A stretch of 64,000 bases of DNA from Planctomycetota bacterium (GTDB taxonomy: Bacteria; Planctomycetota; UBA1135; GCA-002686595). Made by a program: the position numbers and the translations under genes. Numbering within the stretch: position 1 is the stretch's first letter; each line of letters begins with the position of its first letter. Under the pieces are notes generated by a model. It had not been told where the DNA came from and searched no databases. It saw only the letters and a list, made by a program, of their open reading frames with translations. Positions 33,954-42,390 of the stretch are shown piece by piece. The DNA lies in contig JADJNY010000002.1 in the NCBI GenBank assembly GCA_016714045.1, positions 62,001-126,000 of the forward strand, given 5' to 3'.

Positions 33954-36900
33954 TCACGGCCTCCGCAACTCGATCGTCGTCGGCGCGGGTCCCGCCGCCG
34001 TCCAGTCGATGCGGCACGGCGGGTCCTCCATCTGAGCGTCGGGGCCCGCGTACCGGAACGCGTACGAGTGCGGCGCGAGCTCGAGCTCGACCGTGCCGGC
34101 CGGCGTGACGCGCACCGGCGTGTACGTGACGTAGCGCTCGTCACCGAGTTCGAGCGCGAGCGGCGCTTCGGGCCACGGCTGGTGCGTGTTCGCGTCGAGC
34201 ACCGTGAGCGTCCCGCGCACGAGGGGGACGTCGATCGCGCGCTCCAATCGCTCTCCCGACGCGATCACGAGCGTGCCGGGGACGTCCCACACCCAGGGCA
34301 CGTCGTTGCCGATCACGTGTAGCCTCCACGTGCCCGTCGGGAGCGGAGCGAGGCGCGCGCGGCCCTCCGCGTCGGTCGCCGCGCTCACGGTGTCCTGCGC
34401 GCGGAAGTCGCCATTGCGCGTCGCGATCACGGTGCGCCCGGCGCGAGGTGCGCCGTTCGCGGTGACGACCACGTCGCATCGGCCGGGGAGGGACGTCGTG
34501 AGGTCGTACTCGCGCTCCAGCGCCTCACCCGCGTGGACGTCCAGCGTTTCGAGCACGATCGGTCGCACGCCGAGCCGGTAGTAGTGCGCATTGACGAACT
34601 CCTCGGTGTGTTCGCCCGTGAGGAGCAGCTCGAAGGAACCCTCGCCGAGTCCGGCAAAGGTGCACGCTGCGTTCTGCGGGAGCGGCAGGCGTCGGCCCTC
34701 CGCGAGGAACCACGCTCTGGAGATCCTGTTGAACCGATCGCTCGTCGGCCGGAGGAGCAAGAAAAACCCGTCCGTCGAGATGTCGGGCGGCGTGCGCACG
34801 CTCACGCGCAGCGTCGCCGCTGTGGGCGCCACGAGCAGCACGTCGTCGCGAGCGTCGTCCTGCGCGACCGTCACGCGCTCGCTCGTCGCGAAACGTCCTG
34901 GACCCGCTTCGACGCGCACGAAGTAGGCGCCCGGGACCACGGTGCCGAACGCGAACGCGCCCGTGTCGTCCGTGCGCGTTTCGGCGATGCGCTGGCGGAA
35001 GAAGTCGCTCCGCGAGGTCGACGCGCCCTGCGTCAGGGCGATCCACGCGCTCGACGGCGAGTCCTCGCGCTGCGCGGGCCGATAAAGACCGACGCTCGCG
35101 TCGCGCAGCGGCGTGGTGTGATCGGAGTCGACCGCGTGCCCTGCGATGCGCGTCCCCGAGGTCATGCGCGCGACGAGCGTGCGCGTCTCGCCGGGAGCGA
35201 GGTCGGTGAGCTCGAAGACGATGGGGGACGTGCCCGGGCTCTGGACACAGAGGCGCATCGGTTCGGAGGGGAGCGCATACGTGAGCTCCGCGCCCTCGAC
35301 CTGATCGCGCACGGTGAGCTCGATGCCATCCCTGTCCATGTGGTCGAGGGATCCGGGCTCGAGCCCGCGCACCAGGACTCGGATCGGCTGCGTCCATGCC
35401 GCGCCCGCTCCGTCGACGACGTGGAGTCGAACTCGCGCGTTGCCGCGCAGGCGCGCGAGCAGACTGCTCCCCGGTCGGACCGGGGCGCTTTCGAACAGCT
35501 CGTAGCGTGGATCGTCGATGCGGACGACGTAGTCGCCGAGCGCGAGCCCGTGGAAGCTGAACTGCGAGATGGTCTGAGGGACAGCGATCGGATGCGGGGC
35601 CTCGATCCCCGGTCCACGGAGCGTGATCGCGTCCGGCGACAGGCTTGGGAATCGGAGAAAGCGCGCCCGAACGTCGACGGTGAGCACGGTCGCAGGGTCG
35701 TCACCGACGTAGCGCAGCGTGATCTCGTTCGGGCCACCGCCGATGAGCTCGAAGTCCGTCTCCTTCGTGCTCACTCCGGCCGCGTGCTCCGCGTCAAGAC
35801 TCCAGCGCCCTTCCGACAGTTGCGGAAGCAGGTAGACGCCCTCCGCATCGGGCACGTCGGCGTGGAGGATGCGACTCTGCGCGTCTGCCTCGCGTGGCTC
35901 CGCCGAGATCGTCCATCCGGTGCCCATCACGTGCCCATCCGCCGCGACGACACGGACGCGTGCCGACGCCGTCGCCAGGAGTCGAAGCGTACCGACGTCG
36001 CGCAGGCCTGCGGGCTCGAGCGGACCGAGCTCTCGATCGCCCGTGAACCACGCCGACGCGCTCCAACCCAGGGAGAAGCGATAGGTGGACAAAGGTGCGA
36101 TGCGCAGCGTGAACCGGCCATCGCCGTCGCTCGTCGACGCAACGTCTGCGCCCGTGAGCGAGCGCGTGACTACCTCGAACTGCACGAGCTCGGTCGCACG
36201 GAGCTCGACGTGCACGCCCGCGACCGGTCGGCCTGCGCCGTCGACGAAGCGGCCTTGCACGACGGCACGCGTGTCCGCGGGGGGAGTGTCCTGCGAGCTC
36301 GTCGCCGTCGTCGCGACGCGCGGCTCGGCCGAGTTCGGCGCGTCGGGACTCGAGGCGTCGAACCTCTCTTCCGGTACGCGTTCCGAAACCACGGCGTCGA
36401 CGGCATGCGGCTCGACGACCGATTCACTCGGCCACGCGAACCAACCGAGTCCCGCGAAGATCACGACACCGAAGATCACTTGCATGACGAGCATCCCTCC
36501 CAGACTCGCGGCGATCGAACTTGGTACGGGCAGCGCGCCGGCCGGCGCCGCCGTGGGCACGAGCGCGCCGCTCCCGAACGCCGCCACGAATGCTCCCATC
36601 CACGCCTCGCGCCCGCCGCGCTCGCGATCGAGGCGCGCGCGCAGTTGCTCGAGCGCCCGAGCGAGCCGATTGCGCACCGTCGACTCGGGCACGCCGTGTC
36701 GCCGCGCGATCTCGGCCGAGGTGAGGCCTTCGAAGTAGCGCAGGAGCAGCGTGTCGCGATACGGAGCGTCGAGCGCGAGCACCGCCGCGGCGAGCGCGTG
36801 CTCGAGCTGCGCGCGTTCGAGGCGGTCGTCGGCGCCCGGGAGGAGCTCCGCTCGCGCGACCTGGTGCTCTCGCGCGGTGCGCGCGCTCTCGCCGCGATGG

Positions 36901-37103
36901 CAGCGACGCGCGAAGTTGCGCAGGACCGTCGCGAGCCATCCGCGCGGCGCGTCGGAGCGCGTGTAGGCGCCGCTCGCGGCCAGGACGTAGGCATCCTGCA
37001 CCAGGTCGTCGGCCGTGTTCGGATCGGCGACGAGCGTGCGCGCGAGCCGCCGCGCCCAGGCGGCGTGGAGGAGGAGGTCCTCGAGGTGCGGGTTCGCGTC
37101 CAT
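33954..37103 (-). CDS. Membrane-anchored ECF sigma factor fused to extracytoplasmic beta-domains
   Basis: A 1049-residue fusion. Residues 1-70 are sigma region 2 (NTADDLVQDAYVLA, RGWLATVLRNFARRCHR). Residues about 100-155 are region 4 (YRDTLLLRYFEGLTSAEIAR, then GVPESTVRNRLARALEQLR). Both are typical of ECF factors. A single membrane span follows at about 201-224 (MLVMQVIFGVVIFAGLGWFA). The remaining 800 residues are repeated carboxypeptidase-regulatory-like or Ig-like beta-domains (VQGRFVDGAGRPVAGVHVEL, DDTGAFAFGTVVPGAYFVRV, TDAEGRARLAPLPTGTW). The layout places a DNA-directed transcription factor inside and a ligand- or stress-sensing part outside. The ATG has GGAG 4 nt upstream. It is upstream of no obvious anti-sigma gene. 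Confidence 0.9.
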   Translation of the reverse strand: MDANPHLEDLLLHAAWARRLARTLVADPNTADDLVQDAYVLAASGAYTRSDAPRGWLATVLRNFARRCHRGESARTAREHQVARAELLPGADDRLERAQLEHALAAAVLALDAPYRDTLLLRYFEGLTSAEIARRHGVPESTVRNRLARALEQLRARLDRERGGREAWMGAFVAAFGSGALVPTAAPAGALPVPSSIAASLGGMLVMQVIFGVVIFAGLGWFAWPSESVVEPHAVDAVVSERVPEERFDASSPDAPNSAEPRVATTATSSQDTPPADTRAVVQGRFVDGAGRPVAGVHVELRATELVQFEVVTRSLTGADVASTSDGDGRFTLRIAPLSTYRFSLGWSASAWFTGDRELGPLEPAGLRDVGTLRLLATASARVRVVAADGHVMGTGWTISAEPREADAQSRILHADVPDAEGVYLLPQLSEGRWSLDAEHAAGVSTKETDFELIGGGPNEITLRYVGDDPATVLTVDVRARFLRFPSLSPDAITLRGPGIEAPHPIAVPQTISQFSFHGLALGDYVVRIDDPRYELFESAPVRPGSSLLARLRGNARVRLHVVDGAGAAWTQPIRVLVRGLEPGSLDHMDRDGIELTVRDQVEGAELTYALPSEPMRLCVQSPGTSPIVFELTDLAPGETRTLVARMTSGTRIAGHAVDSDHTTPLRDASVGLYRPAQREDSPSSAWIALTQGASTSRSDFFRQRIAETRTDDTGAFAFGTVVPGAYFVRVEAGPGRFATSERVTVAQDDARDDVLLVAPTAATLRVSVRTPPDISTDGFFLLLRPTSDRFNRISRAWFLAEGRRLPLPQNAACTFAGLGEGSFELLLTGEHTEEFVNAHYYRLGVRPIVLETLDVHAGEALEREYDLTTSLPGRCDVVVTANGAPRAGRTVIATRNGDFRAQDTVSAATDAEGRARLAPLPTGTWRLHVIGNDVPWVWDVPGTLVIASGERLERAIDVPLVRGTLTVLDANTHQPWPEAPLALELGDERYVTYTPVRVTPAGTVELELAPHSYAFRYAGPDAQMEDPPCRIDWTAAGPAPTTIELRRP

Positions 37104-37245
37104 GCGCTCCAGGAATCCACTGCGGTCGAGGACCGTTGCAGCGGAGTCCGAGATTCTCGCTAAGGAGGGGGCGGGAGGGGAGCGGTGGTGTGGGCTGCGG
37201 TCGAAGGGCTCGAGAGCGGGGAGCGGCGGCCGTCCTCGCCGCCCC

Positions 37246-39927
37246 TCAGCGCCCTTTCACCTGCGCCCGCACGTCCTCGATCCGCACCCGTAGCTGCTCC
37301 AGCGCGTCCTGAGCCTCCGGCTTGCGGCCCACGTCCTTCTGCACCAGCGCCTGGGCTTCCTCGAGCCGCTTCAGCGCCTCCGCGAAGCGCTGCTGTTCGA
37401 TCAGCGCGTTCGCGAGGCTCGTGCGCGCGGGGATGCTCTCGGGGAGCTCGTCGCACGCGCGCGTCCAGTTCTCGATGGCGCCCGCGACGTCGCCCTTCTT
37501 CTTCAGGAGGAACGCCTTCAAAAAGTGCGACGGGCCGTGCTTCGCGTCGCGCGCCAGCGCGCGGTCGATCCAGTCGAGCGCGCTCGCGTTCTCCTCGCGC
37601 GCCGCGTCGGCGGACGCCAGGTCCCACAGCACGTCCGGCGCTCCGATGTCGAGGCGGCGCAGCGTCTCGCCGACCGCGTCGCCTGCCTTGCCCGGCGGAC
37701 GGAGCTGGTACGCCTTGACCAGGAACGGGATCGCCTTGAGCGCGTTCAGGTCCTTCTGCTGCAGCAGGACCGCGCCCGCGTTGTAGTTCGCCTCGAAGCT
37801 GCGCGGCAACAGGTCCGCCGCGCGCGTGAAGGCGCGCTCGGCCGCGGCGCTCTCGTTCACGCGCGCGTGCAGGCGGCCCTTGAGCATGTGCGCGTCGCCG
37901 TCGTCGGGCGCGAGCTCGAGCGCGCGCCGCGCGAGCTCGATCGCGGCGTCGAACTGACCCTTCTGCGCGAGGATCGTCGCGCGCCACACGAGGGGCGACG
38001 ACGCGTCGGGGTAGCGCTCCTGCGCGCGCTGGAGCAGCTCGAGCGCGCGCTCGGCCCGACCGTTCTCGGCTTCGGCGCGCGCGAGCGACACGAGATAGTC
38101 GAGGTGGTCGGGACGCAGCGCGAGCGCCTTGTCGAGGGCCTGGACTGCGTCCGCGAACTTCCCGCGCGTGATGCGCACGAGGCCGAGGTCGTACCACGCC
38201 TCGGCGAACAGCGGGTTGATCGTCAGGACCTGCTGGAAGGCCTGCTCCGCGTCGTCGAAGCGTCCCAGGCGCTGCAGCACGACGCCGCGCGCGAGGTGGC
38301 CCGCTTCCTGGTCGGGGTAGCGCTTCACGACGTTCTCGAGCACCTGCAGCGGCGTCTCGAAGTCGTTGTAGCCGTCGAGCTCGGCCTCGTAGAGCAGGCA
38401 CCACGCGTAGCCGACGTTCGCCTGCACGAAGTCGCTGTCGAGCGCGAAGATCGCGCCGTCGCCGTGCTGCGCGCGGTTCGCGAGGGTCAGCGCCGTGTCG
38501 AACGACGCGTGCGCGTTGCGCAGCGCTTCGAGCGCGCCCGGCGTCGGATCGACGGCCTTCGCGCGGTACACGTCGAGCTGCTGGCGGCCGTAGAGGCACA
38601 GCACGTACGGACTGTCCGGCGTCGTGCGCACGGCGTCCGCGAGCAACGTCGCGTCGTCGCGCCACACCTGCGCGCGCCCGTACGTCTGCGCGCCGTACAC
38701 GCCCGCGACGACGAGCAGCAGCGCGATCGCGGCGGCGCGCGGGAGGACGCGGACGGCGGCCCACGCGAGCGCCAGCGCGAAGCCGAACGCGGCGAAGTAC
38801 AGATAGCGGTCGGAGAGCGGGAAGACGCCGAGCGAGCTCAAGCTCGCCGCGAGCGGCGCCACGGCGAGCAGTATGATCGCGACGCACGCGACGAGCATCC
38901 ACTCGCGCTTCGCCCACGCCAGGAGGGCGACGGCGACGCAGACGAGGAGCGCGCCCCACGCGGGCAGCATCGCCCCGTCGAACGCCGCGAGGTCGGGCTG
39001 CACGGGCCGGAACAGGTTCAATGGCGCGGGCCAGCCGAGCAGCGCGAGCCCGCCGCCGAGGAGCTCGACGCGCAACAGGCCGAGGCGGCCACTCGGGACG
39101 CCGAAGTCGGTCGTGACGAGGTCGAAGCCCGCGAGCGCGCTCTCGAAGACGAGCACGCGGCCGACGTAGTAGAGGAGGAAGGCGGCGCCGAGCGGGATCC
39201 AGGCGCGCAGCGGCGCGAGGCGCGCGCTCCAGTGGTCGAGGTCGAGCTTCGGCGCGTCGGCGCGCCCGGGCGCGAGGAACAGGTCGAGCGCGAGCGCCGC
39301 GGGCACGACGGCGAGCGCGAGCTCCTTCGACAGGAGCGCGAGGAGGAAGCACGCCCCCGAAGCCCACGGAACGCCGATCGAGCCGCGCTCGCGCCACGCG
39401 ACGTGGCGCTCGAGCGCGAAAAACGCGAAGGCGCCGAACAGCATCGAGTTGCTCGCCGAGATCCAGGCGACGCTCTCGACCTGCACGGGATGCAGCGCGA
39501 ACAGGAGGGCCGCGAACGCCGCGACGTCGAGCCTGCGCGCGAGCCGCAGCGCGAGTGCGAACGCGCCCGTCGTCGCCGCGAGGTGGAGCAGGATCGACAG
39601 CGCGTGGAACGCGCGCGGGCTGCCGCCGCCGAACACGTTCGCGCACGTGAGCGCGACGTTCATCAACGGGCGCCAGTAGCCGACGCGTGAACGCTCGACG
39701 GGCTCCAGCATGTCCCACATGCCGCTCCCGAACTGCGCGGGGAGCTGCGCGAAGCTCGTGATCAGCGGGTTGCGGCCGACGACGTAGTGGTCGTCGTAGA
39801 CGAGCCCGTGCGACAGGATCGTCGCGTAGACGCACGCCGTCGCGAACAACACGCCCAAGAGCACGAGCAGCGACGTGCCGCGGGAGCTCGTGCTCGGGGC
39901 GTTCGCGGTGGAGGACGACGTGCTCAT
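37246..39927 (-). CDS. TMTC-like polytopic membrane protein with TPR repeats
   Basis: An 893-residue protein. Residues about 18-430 hold around ten membrane spans with landmarks of the bacterial relatives of TMTC-type O-mannosyltransferases (GT-C fold): LVYDDHYVVGRNPLI, RPLMNVALTC, FALHPVQVESVAWISASNS, ALLSKELALAVVPAAL and DRYLYFAAFGFALA. The acidic pair DD near residue 46 fits the GT-C catalytic loop. Residues about 440-880 are tetratricopeptide repeats (LGRFDDAEQAFQQVLTINP, KGQFDAAIELARRALELAPD). Protein glycosylation is inference from the fold. It lies 142 nt before the sigma-fusion gene on the same strand and may be co-transcribed. Confidence 0.82.
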   Translation of the reverse strand: MSTSSSTANAPSTSSRGTSLLVLLGVLFATACVYATILSHGLVYDDHYVVGRNPLITSFAQLPAQFGSGMWDMLEPVERSRVGYWRPLMNVALTCANVFGGGSPRAFHALSILLHLAATTGAFALALRLARRLDVAAFAALLFALHPVQVESVAWISASNSMLFGAFAFFALERHVAWRERGSIGVPWASGACFLLALLSKELALAVVPAALALDLFLAPGRADAPKLDLDHWSARLAPLRAWIPLGAAFLLYYVGRVLVFESALAGFDLVTTDFGVPSGRLGLLRVELLGGGLALLGWPAPLNLFRPVQPDLAAFDGAMLPAWGALLVCVAVALLAWAKREWMLVACVAIILLAVAPLAASLSSLGVFPLSDRYLYFAAFGFALALAWAAVRVLPRAAAIALLLVVAGVYGAQTYGRAQVWRDDATLLADAVRTTPDSPYVLCLYGRQQLDVYRAKAVDPTPGALEALRNAHASFDTALTLANRAQHGDGAIFALDSDFVQANVGYAWCLLYEAELDGYNDFETPLQVLENVVKRYPDQEAGHLARGVVLQRLGRFDDAEQAFQQVLTINPLFAEAWYDLGLVRITRGKFADAVQALDKALALRPDHLDYLVSLARAEAENGRAERALELLQRAQERYPDASSPLVWRATILAQKGQFDAAIELARRALELAPDDGDAHMLKGRLHARVNESAAAERAFTRAADLLPRSFEANYNAGAVLLQQKDLNALKAIPFLVKAYQLRPPGKAGDAVGETLRRLDIGAPDVLWDLASADAAREENASALDWIDRALARDAKHGPSHFLKAFLLKKKGDVAGAIENWTRACDELPESIPARTSLANALIEQQRFAEALKRLEEAQALVQKDVGRKPEAQDALEQLRVRIEDVRAQVKGR

Positions 39928-40102
39928 GCGGGGCGAGAGATGTACCCGCTCAGCTCACGACTGAAAAGGGCACCTGCAAAGGGCGGGACGCTCTCGTGCG
40001 CTTCCGCGCGCTCGCCGTGCGGAAGCGCGATGGAGGAGGCCGCGCGGCCTCAGGCGCGCGCGCGGGCGGACCGGTCTTCGTCAGCGGTGCGCGCGAGGTC
40101 GA

Positions 40103-40200
40103 GCCGCGGTCCGCTTGCGAGCGTTGGGCCGCGGCTCGTCTGCAAGCGTCGGGCCGCTGCCCGTTCGCGAGGTCGGGCCGCGGCGGGTTCGCGAACCGGG
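40103..40200. repeat. Four tandem 24-25 bp units
   Basis: Units at 40103-40127, 40128-40152, 40153-40176 and 40177-40200 each begin GCCGC and end near CGG, with GCGAG/GCAAG/GCGAA in the middle. Identity is partial (most positions shared by three of four). They lie in the 282-nt gap after the matrixin gene and before the TMTC-like gene (both on the reverse strand). No gene is seen in this gap. Confidence 0.55.
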
Positions 40201-40209
40201 TGCCCGCGC

Positions 40210-41601
40210 TCACGGACACCAGGTCGTCAGGAGCGCATCGCTCGCGTTGAAGAGCGCTCCACCACCCGCGACGTCGCGATACACGCACTGGAAGTACCAC
40301 GTCTCTCCAGCCGCGATCGAAAGTCCCGCCGGGAGCGCCTGCGTGTTCAAGCCGTAGGCGATCTCGCCGAAGAAGTCCGCCGTGCGCACGGGCAGCTGCG
40401 CCGTCGGCCCCGCGACGCACAGGAACCCGTTCCCGAACGGCGTCTGCGTCGGCGTGCGTCCGGCGAGGAAGAACGCGTTCGCGCCCGGGCGGAGCCCTGT
40501 GCAGCGCAGCGTCAAGTTGTTCTGCGAGAGATACGTGCCGCCCGAGAACGCCATCCGGGCGCCAGCGCCGACGGAGTTCGGCGCCCCGGTGCAAAGCGTG
40601 CTCGGCGTCGAGCACGCGGGCCCGGCCGTCACGTCCGCGGGCCAGCCGTTCGAGAGCGAAGAGCCCGCCGTGCCGGGCACCTTGACGAACACGTCGCCGG
40701 GACCGGCGAGCGGCGGAACGCCGAGCGAAATCTGCGTCCCACCCGCGGTCGAGATCACGCCGGTGAACTTGATCGGGTCGCCGAGCGCGACGTTCGCGGA
40801 CGGCGTCGCGCGCGTGAACCACACTTCGTTGCCGCTCGCGGCGAAGTTCTGGCCGGTGATCGTGAGCGACCCCGGCGCCGTCGCGACGCCCGTGATGACG
40901 GGCTTCGTCGGCGCGGCCGTGACGTACACGAATGCGAGTCCGGTCACGTCGTCTTGCTCGATCGAGCGCTGGGGGACGCCGTTCCCCTGGATCGAGCCCT
41001 GCATCGTGGCGCCGGCGATGTTCGTGTGGTCGAGGCCGAGCGCGTGGCCGTATTCGTGCGCCGCGACGCCTTGCAGGTCGAACTCGCCGGGCAGGAGCTG
41101 ATCGCTCGGGCCGTCGCTCCACGCCCAGTTCTGGTAGTAGCGGATGCGCCAGCCGTCCGTGCCCGGCACCTCGGTGAACGCGAACACGCCGCCCTGCGAG
41201 CCCGAGATCTCCGAGTGGATGTTGTCGTCCGTGCCGCCGACGCCCGTCGCTTCACCCTGAAACACGGGGTCGAAGTTCGCGCCGCCGGAGCCGAGGCCGC
41301 CCGGCTGGTGCGGGTCGCCGTTGCCGTTGCCGTGCAGGCGGCTGCCCCATTCGACGCACGCCTTCCAAATCGCGAGCGTCGCGCCCGTGTACCCGGGGAA
41401 GTTCGGATCGGGCGTGACGTTGTCGTTCGCGGTCGGAGCCGTGAAGTTGTCGAAGACGCGGAAGTCGCGCTGTCCGAGGCCGAGGAAGCCGCCGTTCGTC
41501 GCGTACGCGGCGCCGCGCATCGGCAGCCACACGACGAGTGCGAGCCCGGCGACGGCGGCCGTCCCGCACAGCTCGAGCGCGCGCTTGTGGACGGGCTTCA
41601 T
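40210..41601 (-). CDS. Secreted matrixin-type metalloprotease with IPT/TIG and divergent Cys module
   Basis: A 463-residue exported protein (signal segment 9-32, cleavage near GAAYA). The zinc-binding motif HEYGHALGLDH is complete (HExxHxxGxxH), at about residue 183. An IPT/TIG-like beta-domain follows (KPVITGVATAPGSLTITGQN). The C-terminal 150 residues resemble the Cys module of the secreted paralogues but lack its FCxGDG-CPC start: CTGAPNSVGAGARM, GANAFFLAGRTP, FLCVAG and WYFQCVYRD. The ATG has GGAAGG about 8 nt upstream and overlaps the stop of the gene at 41598 by 4 nt, so the two form an operon. Confidence 0.88.
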   Translation of the reverse strand: MKPVHKRALELCGTAAVAGLALVVWLPMRGAAYATNGGFLGLGQRDFRVFDNFTAPTANDNVTPDPNFPGYTGATLAIWKACVEWGSRLHGNGNGDPHQPGGLGSGGANFDPVFQGEATGVGGTDDNIHSEISGSQGGVFAFTEVPGTDGWRIRYYQNWAWSDGPSDQLLPGEFDLQGVAAHEYGHALGLDHTNIAGATMQGSIQGNGVPQRSIEQDDVTGLAFVYVTAAPTKPVITGVATAPGSLTITGQNFAASGNEVWFTRATPSANVALGDPIKFTGVISTAGGTQISLGVPPLAGPGDVFVKVPGTAGSSLSNGWPADVTAGPACSTPSTLCTGAPNSVGAGARMAFSGGTYLSQNNLTLRCTGLRPGANAFFLAGRTPTQTPFGNGFLCVAGPTAQLPVRTADFFGEIAYGLNTQALPAGLSIAAGETWYFQCVYRDVAGGGALFNASDALLTTWCP

Positions 41602-42251
41602 CGTTGGGCCTTCCGAGTCGCGGGCTGGGGAGTGACCTGGGGCGCCGTTCGCGGTGCGGCCCCAGGCGTCGGCGCTGTCCCGTCGCGTCGTTCCTCTTTC
41701 GCGCGCGCGAGCTCGGTGACCTGCGACCGCAGGTCCGCGAGGCGCACGTTCGAGCGCAGCGCATAGCCGTCGCCGCGGCCCTGCACGATCGTGCCCTGCG
41801 CGGCCTCGAACGCGCGGAACAGTCCGCCGTGCGCGGCATAGAGCGCGTTGCCCGCGACGCCCCCGCCCGCGTTTTCCGTGTGCTTGTAGAACGCGACGAT
41901 GCGATTCCCGACGTGCACGTCGTCCGCGGCCGGCGCTTCCGAGTTGAATACGCCGTGGCGCGCGTCGATGAACCCGCCCGCGAAGAAGACCTCGACGGTG
42001 CGCGCGGCGCCGTCGGCGAGCGAGCGGCCCTCGATCGTGAGGAACGTGAAGTACAGCTCGGGCCCGTCCTTCGGATCGTCGACGCGGAGGACGCGCGAGC
42101 GCGTGATCGTGCCTTCGATTGCGGCGTCGGACTTCGCGACGATCGCGGCGAGGTCGAGGCGTTCGATCGAAGCGCGCGCGGGCGCCGCCGCGGCCGCGAC
42201 GAGCGCGAGGATCGCCAGGGCGCGGGACAACGAGAGGATGCGTGAGCTCAT
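41598..42251 (-). CDS. Small secreted protein, operon partner of the matrixin
   Basis: A 217-residue exported protein with a signal peptide ending ARA near residue 27. The mature part has a beta-rich core (AIEGTITRSRVLRVDDPKDG, YFTFLTIEGRSL, FFAGGFIDARHGVF, VGNRIVAFYKH) and a Pro/Thr-rich disordered tail. I know no functional name. The stop overlaps the start of the matrixin gene by 4 nt, so the protein may be an inhibitor, chaperone or co-secreted partner; this is inference from position. Confidence 0.8.
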   Translation of the reverse strand: MSSRILSLSRALAILALVAAAAAPARASIERLDLAAIVAKSDAAIEGTITRSRVLRVDDPKDGPELYFTFLTIEGRSLADGAARTVEVFFAGGFIDARHGVFNSEAPAADDVHVGNRIVAFYKHTENAGGGVAGNALYAAHGGLFRAFEAAQGTIVQGRGDGYALRSNVRLADLRSQVTELARAKEERRDGTAPTPGAAPRTAPQVTPQPATRKAQR

Positions 42252-42313
42252 GGTGCGGCGTGGCGCGGGCGGGGTCCGGCCGAGCCCGCGTCCGGGCGCG
42301 GAGCCGGCGCTCC

Positions 42314-42326
42314 GGAAACCTTTTCC
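42314..42326. promoter_or_regulatory. 13-bp palindrome variant GGAAA-CCT-TTTCC
   Basis: It is located 63 nt before the ATG at 42251 (reverse strand) and related to the palindromes at 23547 and 46272. Confidence 0.25.
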
Positions 42327-42390
42327 GACCGCGCGAAACCCGACAAGGAACTCTACCTGCCCCGCGCGGATTCGTGCAGGGGCCGAGCGC

